A DNA stretch of 35,552 nucleotides from Zoogloea ramigera (lineage in GTDB: Bacteria > Pseudomonadota > Gammaproteobacteria > Burkholderiales > Rhodocyclaceae): contig NZ_BJNV01000052.1 in NCBI RefSeq assembly GCF_006539865.1, forward strand, positions 1 through 35,552, read 5' to 3'. Shown here one piece after another: positions 28,902 through 35,552 of the stretch (the stretch's first letter is position 1; every line of letters starts with the position of its first letter). A program made the translations under genes and the position numbers. The notes beneath the pieces are model-generated. The model had not been told where the DNA came from and did no database searches. It saw only the letters and a list, made by a program, of their open reading frames with translations.

Positions 28902-30415
28902 GCGTGACGCTCCAGCAGCAAGCCCAGGGCGTCCTGGCGCGCCTCGCCGCCGAAGGCATCGAAGTCCGCAGGCTGTGCGTCGATTCCCGCCAGGTGCAGG
29001 CGGGTGATGTCTTTCTGGCCAGCCCCGGCCACCGGGTCGATGGCCGGCGCTTCATTGCCGATGCCGTCCGCTCCGGTGCCGCCGCGGTGCTGTGGGAGCG
29101 TGCCGGGCACGCATGGGACACCAGCCTGGCAGTGCCCAACATCCCGATCGACGGGCTGGCATCGCTGGCCGGCCACCTGGCTCACCAAGTTTACGGACGC
29201 CCCTCCGAGGCCATGTGGCTGGTGGGCGTGACCGGCACCAACGGCAAGACCTCCGTCACCCAGTGGCTGTCCCGCGCCTTCACGGCCCTCGGGCGCAAGT
29301 GCGGCGTGATCGGCACCCTGGGCATCGGGTTTCCGGGCGCCCTGTCGTCCAGCCTCAACACGACTCCCGACAGCCTCACCGTGCACCGCACGCTGGCCGA
29401 GTTTCGCGCAGCCAAGGCCGACGTGGCGGCGATGGAGGTCTCGTCCATCGGCCTCGACCAGGAGCGCCTCAACGGGCTGCACTTCGACGTGGCGGTGTAC
29501 ACCAACCTCACCCGCGACCACCTCGACTACCACGGCAGCATGGAGCACTACGGCGCAGCCAAGGCGCGCCTGTTCGACATGCCCGGCCTGCGTGCGGTGG
29601 TGCTCAACCTCGACGACCAGTTCGGCGTCGAGCAGGCCCGCCGCCTCGCCGGCCGCGACCTGCAGGTGATCGGCTACACCCTCAACCCCACCAACGCCGA
29701 TGTGGCGCCGGTGAACCGCCTGATCGTCGCCGAGCGCCTCACCACCACGGCGGCCGGCATCCGCTTCACGGCCCGTTGCGGCAACGAGTCGGCCGATCTC
29801 TATCCGAACCTCGTCGGGCAGTTCAACGTGTCGAACCTGCTGGCGGTGATCGGCACCCTGATGGCTTCCGATTTTTCCCTCGAGGACGCCGTCACGGTGG
29901 CCGAAGACCTGACCCCGCCCCAGGGGCGCATGCAGACCCTCGGCGGTGTCGGCGACCCGCTGGTGGTGGTCGACTACGCCCATTCGCCCGATGCCCTCGA
30001 GCAGGTGCTCACCGCTGTCCGCCCGACCGTGAAGGCCCGCAACGGGCGCCTGGTCTGCGTGTTCGGCTGTGGTGGCGACCGTGATCCGGGCAAGCGCCCG
30101 CTGATGGGCGAGGTCGCCCGGCGTCTGGCCGACCAAGTCGTGTTGACCAGCGACAACCCCCGCGGCGAGGACCCGGACGTGATCCTGCAGGCTATTGCGG
30201 CCGGGGCGGGCGAGGGCGCCGAGACCATTTCCGACCGGGCCGAGGCGATCCGCCGTGCGATTCTTGCGGCCGCCGCCGACGACGTGATCGTCATCGCCGG
30301 CAAGGGCCACGAGCCCTACCAGGAGATCAACGGCGTCCGTCACCCCTTCTCTGACGTGGAGCAGACCCGCGCAGCCCTCGAAATCTGGAACGACGCCCAG
30401 GGAGAACTCTCATGA
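28898..30415 (+). CDS. murE: UDP-MurNAc-L-alanyl-D-glutamate--2,6-diaminopimelate ligase
   Basis: MurE adds the third residue of the stem peptide, using ATP. The 505-aa protein has an N-terminal UDP-binding domain (CVDSRQVQAGDVFLA), a P-loop GTNGKT (113-118), the Mur-ligase STxxPD-type segment NTTPDSLT, and the C-terminal domain with DYAHSPDALEQ and SDNPRGEDP. The DNPR motif indicates meso-diaminopimelate rather than lysine as the substrate, consistent with a Gram-negative wall. The start is GTG 28898 inside the ftsI stop region; its stop overlaps the murF ATG. Confidence 0.96.
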   Translation: MSVTLQQQAQGVLARLAAEGIEVRRLCVDSRQVQAGDVFLASPGHRVDGRRFIADAVRSGAAAVLWERAGHAWDTSLAVPNIPIDGLASLAGHLAHQVYGRPSEAMWLVGVTGTNGKTSVTQWLSRAFTALGRKCGVIGTLGIGFPGALSSSLNTTPDSLTVHRTLAEFRAAKADVAAMEVSSIGLDQERLNGLHFDVAVYTNLTRDHLDYHGSMEHYGAAKARLFDMPGLRAVVLNLDDQFGVEQARRLAGRDLQVIGYTLNPTNADVAPVNRLIVAERLTTTAAGIRFTARCGNESADLYPNLVGQFNVSNLLAVIGTLMASDFSLEDAVTVAEDLTPPQGRMQTLGGVGDPLVVVDYAHSPDALEQVLTAVRPTVKARNGRLVCVFGCGGDRDPGKRPLMGEVARRLADQVVLTSDNPRGEDPDVILQAIAAGAGEGAETISDRAEAIRRAILAAAADDVIVIAGKGHEPYQEINGVRHPFSDVEQTRAALEIWNDAQGELS

Positions 30416-31788
30416 TGTATCTCCAGGACGCAGCCCTGGCCACCGGCGGCACCGCGGTGGGCGGGCAGGTGCTCTTTCTGTCGGTGAGCACCGACTCGCG
30501 GGCGATCCAGCCCGGTCAGCTGTTCGTGGCGCTGCGCGGCGATAATTTCGACGGTCACGACTACGTCGCCGCGGTGGCAGCCCAGGGCGCCGCCGCCGCG
30601 ATGGTCGACAAGGCCTGGGCCGCCGCCAACCCGGTGCCCCTGCCCCTGCTGGTGGTGGACGACACCCGGCTCGGCCTCGGCCAGCTGGCGGCCAGCTGGC
30701 GCAGCCGCTTCAGCCTGCCGCTGATCGGCGTGACCGGCAGCAACGGCAAGACCTCGGTCAAGGAGATGTGCGCTGCCATTCTGCGTGCCCAGTCGCGCCT
30801 GGATGGCCTTGACCCCGACCTCGCCGTGCTGGCCACCCGCGGCAACCTCAACAACGACATCGGCCTGCCGCTGATGCTGCTGCGCCTGTCGGGCAACCAC
30901 CGGGCCGCGGTCATCGAGATGGGCATGAACCACCCGGGCGAGATCGGCTATCTCACCCGCCTGGCCCAGCCCACCGTGGCGCTGGTCAACAACGCCCAGC
31001 GGGCGCATCTGCAGGGCATGGGCAGCGTCAATGAGGTCGCCCGCGAGAAGGGTGCCATTTACGACGGCCTGTCCACAGGTGGCGTGGCCGTGATCAACGC
31101 CGACGATGCCTTTGCCGGTTACTGGAAGGCCATCAATGTCGGGCGTGAAACCCTGACCTTCGGCCTGTCTGAAGACGCCGACGTTACCGCCCGCTGCACC
31201 TCCCACGGTTTTGCCAGTGATCTCGTGCTCAGCGCCCCGCAGGGCGAGGCGCGGTTCCGCCTGCAAGTGCCGGGGCTGCACAACGTGCGCAACGCCCTGG
31301 CCGCGTCGGCGGCCTGCCTGGCCGCGGGGGTGAGCCTCAATGCCGTCGCCGCCGGCCTCGGCGCCTACACCGGCACCCCCGGCCGCCTGCACCTGCGCAA
31401 GGGGCTCCGTGGCGCCGTCGTCATCGACGACAGTTACAACGCCAACCCCGACTCGATGCGCGCCGGCATCGCAGTGCTGGCCGCCACCCCGGGCCGCAAG
31501 ATCCTCGTGATCGGCGACATGGGCGAGATCGGCGAGCAGAGTTTCCAGTACCACGACGAGATCGGCGGCTACGCGAAGAGCGAAGGCGTCGATTTCCTGT
31601 TCGGGCTGGGTGAAATGAGCGAGGTTGCGGCGCGCAACTTCGGAGAAGGCGGCTTCCACTTCAGCAAGCTCGACGACCTCGTCGCGGCGGTGAAGGCGGA
31701 GCTCAATGCAGATACGGTGGTGCTCGTCAAAGGCTCGCGTTTCATGAAGATGGAACGGGTCGTCGACGCCATTGCGGAGAAGGTTTGA
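30412..31788 (+). CDS. murF: UDP-MurNAc-tripeptide--D-alanyl-D-alanine ligase
   Basis: MurF attaches the D-Ala-D-Ala dipeptide, completing the UDP-MurNAc-pentapeptide in the cytoplasm. The 458-aa product has STDSRAIQPGQLFVALRG, the ATP loop GVTGSNGKTSVKEM (about 105-118), NLNNDIGLPLMLL, EMGMNHPGEI, the NNAQRAHL segment and DDSYNANPDSM in the C-terminal domain, all MurF hallmarks. ATG 30412 overlaps the murE stop; ATG 30415 immediately after is an equally possible start. A 60-bp gap follows before mraY. Confidence 0.96.
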   Translation: MMYLQDAALATGGTAVGGQVLFLSVSTDSRAIQPGQLFVALRGDNFDGHDYVAAVAAQGAAAAMVDKAWAAANPVPLPLLVVDDTRLGLGQLAASWRSRFSLPLIGVTGSNGKTSVKEMCAAILRAQSRLDGLDPDLAVLATRGNLNNDIGLPLMLLRLSGNHRAAVIEMGMNHPGEIGYLTRLAQPTVALVNNAQRAHLQGMGSVNEVAREKGAIYDGLSTGGVAVINADDAFAGYWKAINVGRETLTFGLSEDADVTARCTSHGFASDLVLSAPQGEARFRLQVPGLHNVRNALAASAACLAAGVSLNAVAAGLGAYTGTPGRLHLRKGLRGAVVIDDSYNANPDSMRAGIAVLAATPGRKILVIGDMGEIGEQSFQYHDEIGGYAKSEGVDFLFGLGEMSEVAARNFGEGGFHFSKLDDLVAAVKAELNADTVVLVKGSRFMKMERVVDAIAEKV

Positions 31789-31848
31789 TGAGTTCTGGTT
31801 GTACGGCTGTAGCCACGGTTTCCTGCGTAACGCTTCCGGGAGGGCGCC

Positions 31849-32937
31849 ATGCTGCTTGAACTGGCCCTGTGGCTCGGCAAGGATGCCCGGTTTTTCAACG
31901 TCTTCGGCTACATCACGCTGCGGACGATGCTGGCTGCGGGCACCGCGCTGCTGCTCTCGCTGGTCTTCGGGCCGCTGGTCATCCGCTGGCTCGCCGCCAA
32001 GAAGATCGGCCAGGCGGTGCGCGACGACGGCCCCAAGTCGCACCTCACCAAGGCCGGCACGCCGACCATGGGGGGCGTGCTGATCCTCATCGCCATTGCC
32101 CTCACGACCCTGCTGTGGGGCGATCTGAGCAACAAATACGTGTGGGTGGTGCTCTGCGTGACCCTCGGTTTTGGCGCCGTGGGCTGGGTCGATGACTGGC
32201 GCAAGGTGGTCTATCGCGACCCGAAGGGGCTGGCGAGCCGCTGGAAGTACTTCTGGACTTCGGCCATCGCGCTGGGTGCCGCCAGCTTTCTCGGCCTCAC
32301 CGCGACGCTGCCGGCCCAGCTCGAGCTGATCGTGCCCTTCTTCAAGGCGGTGAGCTACCCGCTGGGCGTGATCGGCTTCATCATCCTCACCTATTTCGTC
32401 ATCAACGGCACCAGCCACTCGGTAAACCTCACCGACGGCCTCGACGGCCTGGCGATCATGCCGACCGTGATGGTCAGCGCCGCGCTGGCGATCTTCGCCT
32501 ACGTGGCCGGCCACATGGGTTTCTCGAAGTACCTCGGCGTGCCCTACATCCCGGGCGCGGGCGAGCTCGCCGTGATCTGCGGCGCGATCGCCGGCGCGGG
32601 GCTCGGCTTCCTGTGGTTCAACGCCTACCCTGCCGAAGTCTTCATGGGCGACGTGGGCGCGCTGGCGCTGGGGGCCGCGATGGGCACCATCGCCGTGATC
32701 GTGCGTCAGGAGGTCGTGCTCTTCATCATGGGCGGCCTCTTCGTGGCCGAGGCCCTGTCGGTGATGGTGCAGGTGCTGTACTTCAAATACACCGGCGGCA
32801 AACGCATCTTCCGGATGGCGCCGCTGCACCACCACTATGAGCTGGGTGGCTGGAAGGAGACCCAGGTCGTGGTGCGGTTCTGGATCATCACCATCATGCT
32901 CGTGCTGTTCGGGCTGTCCACCCTCAAGCTGCGGTAA
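31849..32937 (+). CDS. mraY: Phospho-N-acetylmuramoyl-pentapeptide-transferase MraY
   Basis: MraY transfers phospho-MurNAc-pentapeptide to undecaprenyl phosphate, forming lipid I in the inner membrane. The 362-aa product has about ten transmembrane helices and the catalytic landmarks KAGTPTMGG (first cytoplasmic loop), [29 protein letters not shown] and [19 protein letters not shown] lies six bases before ATG 31849 in the only sizeable gap between genes of this part of the cluster. Length is normal. Confidence 0.97.
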   Translation: MLLELALWLGKDARFFNVFGYITLRTMLAAGTALLLSLVFGPLVIRWLAAKKIGQAVRDDGPKSHLTKAGTPTMGGVLILIAIALTTLLWGDLSNKYVWVVLCVTLGFGAVGWVDDWRKVVYRDPKGLASRWKYFWTSAIALGAASFLGLTATLPAQLELIVPFFKAVSYPLGVIGFIILTYFVINGTSHSVNLTDGLDGLAIMPTVMVSAALAIFAYVAGHMGFSKYLGVPYIPGAGELAVICGAIAGAGLGFLWFNAYPAEVFMGDVGALALGAAMGTIAVIVRQEVVLFIMGGLFVAEALSVMVQVLYFKYTGGKRIFRMAPLHHHYELGGWKETQVVVRFWIITIMLVLFGLSTLKLR

Positions 32938-32943
32938 GCGGTC

Positions 32944-34335
32944 ATGGCCCGTCCTGAACTCACTCTCGTTCTCGGCCTCGGCGAATCCGGCCTGGCCATG
33001 GCCCGCTGGCTGGCCCGGCAGGGTGTTGCGCTGCGGGTGGCCGACTCCCGCGAGACGCCCCCCGGCGTCGAGCGCCTGCGCGCCGAAGCGCCGGCCGCCG
33101 AGATCATCACCGGCCCTTTCGCCGACAGCCTGCTCGACGGTGTGAGTCGCCTGGCCATCAGCCCCGGCCTCGACCCGCGCCAGCCGCTGGTGGAGGCCGC
33201 GCGCGCGCGGGGCATTCCGGTGATCGGCGAGATGGATCTTTTCGCGCAGACGCTGCGTGATCTCGGCGTGCGCGAAACCACCCGCCTCATCGCCATCACC
33301 GGCACCAACGGCAAGACCACCACCACCACCCTGGTCGGCGAGATGCTGCGCGGCGTCGGGCTGGACGGCGTGGTGGCCGGCAACATCAGCCCCGCCACCC
33401 TCGACGTGGTGATGGCTCGCCAGGACGCCGGTGAGCCGATGCCCCAGGCCTGGGCCCTGGAGCTTTCCAGCTTTCAGCTCGAGACCGGGCCGGCCCTCGG
33501 CGCAGCCTCGGCTACCGTGCTCAACGTCACCGACGACCACCTCGACCGCTACGCCGGTCTCGACGACTACGCCGCCACCAAGGCCGCGGTCTTCGCCGGT
33601 GAGGGCGTGCAGGTGCTCAACCGCGATGATGCGCGGGTGATGGCGATGGCCCTGCCCGGGCGCCGGGTGTTCACCTTCGGGCTTGATGCGCCCGCCGGGC
33701 CGGACGATTTCGGTGTGCTCGATGTCGATGGCGACGAATGGCTGGCCCGCGGCAGCGAGCCGCTGGTCAAACGCTCCGAAATGCAGCTTGCCGGCAGCCA
33801 CAACGTCGCCAACGCCCTCGCCGCGCTGGCCCTGTGCGAAGCCGCCGGTCTGCCGCGGGCCGGGTTGATCGCGGCCCTCAAGGCTTTCCGCGGCCTGCCG
33901 CACCGGGTCGAAAAGGTGGCCGAACGGGCCGACGGCGTCACTTATTACGACGATTCCAAGGGCACCAACGTGGGTGCCACCGTGGCCGCCCTCGAAGGCC
34001 TGCGCCGTAAGGTCGTGCTGATCGCCGGCGGCGATGGCAAGGGCCAGGATTTCTCGCCCCTCAAGGCGGCCTTTGCCCGCTACGCCCGGGCCGTGGTGCT
34101 GATCGGCCGTGACGCCGCTGCCATCGAGGCCGCGGTAGTCGGCAGTGGTGTCGAGCTGGTCCACGCCGCCGACATGGACGCCGCGGTGCTGCTCGCCGAC
34201 GCCCGCGCCCAGGCCGCCGACGTGGTGCTGCTGTCGCCCGCCTGCGCCAGCCTCGACATGTTCCGCAACTACGCCCACCGCGCCCAGGTCTTCATCGACG
34301 CGGTCAAGCGCCTGCCCGGAGTTCGCCCCGCATGA
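32944..34335 (+). CDS. murD: UDP-N-acetylmuramoylalanine--D-glutamate ligase
   Basis: MurD adds D-glutamate to UDP-MurNAc-L-Ala. The 463-aa product has a Rossmann-like N-domain ([16 protein letters not shown]), ISPGLDP, the ATP loop [15 protein letters not shown] (about 117-131), [52 protein letters not shown] and [19 protein letters not shown], a complete MurD set. Six bases separate it from mraY, and its TGA overlaps the ftsW ATG. Confidence 0.97.
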   Translation: MARPELTLVLGLGESGLAMARWLARQGVALRVADSRETPPGVERLRAEAPAAEIITGPFADSLLDGVSRLAISPGLDPRQPLVEAARARGIPVIGEMDLFAQTLRDLGVRETTRLIAITGTNGKTTTTTLVGEMLRGVGLDGVVAGNISPATLDVVMARQDAGEPMPQAWALELSSFQLETGPALGAASATVLNVTDDHLDRYAGLDDYAATKAAVFAGEGVQVLNRDDARVMAMALPGRRVFTFGLDAPAGPDDFGVLDVDGDEWLARGSEPLVKRSEMQLAGSHNVANALAALALCEAAGLPRAGLIAALKAFRGLPHRVEKVAERADGVTYYDDSKGTNVGATVAALEGLRRKVVLIAGGDGKGQDFSPLKAAFARYARAVVLIGRDAAAIEAAVVGSGVELVHAADMDAAVLLADARAQAADVVLLSPACASLDMFRNYAHRAQVFIDAVKRLPGVRPA

Positions 34336-35552
34336 AACTCGGTGCCAGTCTTTCGGGGTTTTTCTCCCGGGCCACCGCGGATAGCGCGGGGCCGGTGACG
34401 AGCCGTGCGGTCAACCGCCTGCTGCAGCCCCTCGGCCAGCCGCGCGAGCTCGACCCGTGGCTGATCTGGTCCGCCGCGGCGCTGCTGCTGCTGGGCCTGA
34501 TCATGGTCTTCTCGGCCTCCATCGCCACCGCCGAAGGCAGCCGCATGTTCGGCCACCAGCCGGCTTACTTCCTGATCCGCCACGCGGTCTTCCTCGCCAT
34601 CGGCGTCATCGCTGGCGTGGTGGTGTTCCAGATCCCCATGCGCGCCTGGCAGGAGATGGCGCCGTGGCTGTTCATCGCCGGGGTCGTGCTGCTGCTGGTG
34701 GTGCTGATCCCCGGCATCGGCCGGGACGTCAATGGCGCCCGTCGCTGGCTGCCGCTGGGGGTCGTCAACCTGCAGCCGTCCGAGCTGATGAAGCTCTTCG
34801 CCGCGCTCTACGCTGCCGACTACACCACCCGCAAGCTGCCGCTGATGGGCAGCTTCAAGCAGGGCTTCGCGCCGATGGCGGCGGTGATCCTGTTCGTCGG
34901 CTTCCTGCTGCTCAAGGAGCCCGACTTCGGCGCGTTCGTGGTGATCACCGCGATCGCCTTCGGCGTGCTGTTCCTGGGCGGCATCAACGTGCGCCTGTTC
35001 GTGCTGCTGGCGATCGTCGCGACCATCGGCTTCGTGCTGCTGATCACCTTCTCCGAATACCGCCGCCAGCGCATCCTGGGTTTCATGGACCCGTGGCAGG
35101 ACGCCTACGGAAAGGGCTACCAGCTCTCCCACGCGCTCATCGCCTTCGGCCGCGGCGAGTGGTTCGGCGTGGGGCTGGGGGGCAGCATCGAGAAGCTCTT
35201 CTACCTGCCCGAAGCCCACACCGACTTCCTGCTCGCGGTGATCGCCGAGGAGCTCGGTTTCGCGGGGGTGTTCACCGTCGTGCTGCTCTTCGCGATCCTG
35301 ATCCAGCGCGCCTTTGCGATCGGCAAGCAGGCGGTCACCCTCGAGCGCACCTACGCCGCGCTGGTGGCCCAGGGCATCGGCATCTGGATGGGCGTGCAGT
35401 CCTTCATCAACATGGGCGTCAACATGGGCCTGCTGCCCACCAAGGGCCTGACCCTGCCGCTGATGAGCTTCGGCGGTTCCGGCATCCTCGCCAATTGCGT
35501 GGCGCTGGCGATCCTTCTCCGGATTGACTGGGAAAACAGACAAATCATGCGA
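34332..35552 (+). CDS. ftsW: Septal peptidoglycan glycosyltransferase FtsW (3' end outside the window)
   Basis: FtsW is the SEDS-family polymerase of septal peptidoglycan, working with FtsI. From ATG 34332 (overlapping the murD stop, ATGA) the frame runs 407 codons to the window edge without a stop, so the gene is incomplete here. Visible are a cytoplasmic N-terminus (about 1-45), multiple transmembrane helices starting at [45 protein letters not shown], the loop [43 protein letters not shown] and [21 protein letters not shown], all SEDS signatures. The sequence ends in [11 protein letters not shown], near the family's normal C-terminus, so only a few residues are probably missing. Confidence 0.96.
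   Translation, partial: MKLGASLSGFFSRATADSAGPVTSRAVNRLLQPLGQPRELDPWLIWSAAALLLLGLIMVFSASIATAEGSRMFGHQPAYFLIRHAVFLAIGVIAGVVVFQIPMRAWQEMAPWLFIAGVVLLLVVLIPGIGRDVNGARRWLPLGVVNLQPSELMKLFAALYAADYTTRKLPLMGSFKQGFAPMAAVILFVGFLLLKEPDFGAFVVITAIAFGVLFLGGINVRLFVLLAIVATIGFVLLITFSEYRRQRILGFMDPWQDAYGKGYQLSHALIAFGRGEWFGVGLGGSIEKLFYLPEAHTDFLLAVIAEELGFAGVFTVVLLFAILIQRAFAIGKQAVTLERTYAALVAQGIGIWMGVQSFINMGVNMGLLPTKGLTLPLMSFGGSGILANCVALAILLRIDWENRQIMR

Noticed and set aside
30340-34278. 1312-codon minus-strand frame opposite murF, mraY and murD
   Set aside because: It is an antisense shadow with His/Gly/Arg-rich random composition; the plus strand carries complete Mur enzymes.
35541-35552. Start of murG at the window edge (ATGCGA)
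   Set aside because: That ATG is in the ftsW frame (codon 406), so it is an internal methionine of FtsW; no murG start can be shown within the window.

Overview
The window is GC-rich, densely packed bacterial chromosome. Gene content and order (glnA / DUF4124 gene / ntrB / ntrC; coaE-zapD-yacG; a complete front half of the dcw cell-wall cluster; dsbC beside a UbiH-family gene) point to a betaproteobacterium, most probably of the Rhodocyclales (Azoarcus/Thauera/Zoogloea-like). The family placement is inference from synteny and protein character, not from a database match.

Layout. 1-2513 (minus): an operon-like run of ybhP-like phosphodiesterase, clsB-like cardiolipin synthase and rfaE2/hldE-type heptose adenylyltransferase, with a G-rich heptad inverted repeat in front of the last gene. 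2514-3522: about 1 kb without a convincing gene. It holds a strictly periodic array of eight 22-bp imperfect palindromes and several long hairpins. 3523-5191: an uncharacterised 155-aa protein, then a visibly AT-richer island with a very small zinc-ribbon protein and a 110-aa coiled-coil protein. 5192-6767 (minus): nadA and a rhodanese. 6831-8006: a CDF metal transporter. 8007-12900: the nitrogen-control locus glnA, DUF4124 gene, ntrB, ntrC, with textbook NtrC sites and a sigma-54 promoter. 13025-17020: birA, coaX, SPOR protein, coaE, zapD, yacG (cofactor and division genes, many overlapping). 17072-18973 (minus): a Nudix-TenI fusion, a DUF815 ATPase and a 36-aa membrane protein, all overlapping. 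19061-21270: mltA and a degenerate EAL protein. 21327-24544 (minus): dsbC, a UbiH/F/M-type monooxygenase, a glycine-zipper lipoprotein and a secreted repeat protein. 24758-25145: the RNase P RNA gene. 25411-35552: the dcw cluster mraZ-rsmH-ftsL-ftsI-murE-murF-mraY-murD-ftsW with its promoter and MraZ boxes; ftsW runs off the window.

Functionally, the right third makes and polymerises peptidoglycan precursors at the septum, with ZapD, YacG, MltA and the SPOR protein as outlying cell-envelope or division partners. The middle is a self-contained nitrogen-starvation circuit, in which NtrB/NtrC act on sigma-54 at glnA and probably on ntrC itself. The least explained DNA is 2514-5130, where the periodic palindrome array and the small-gene island sit side by side.
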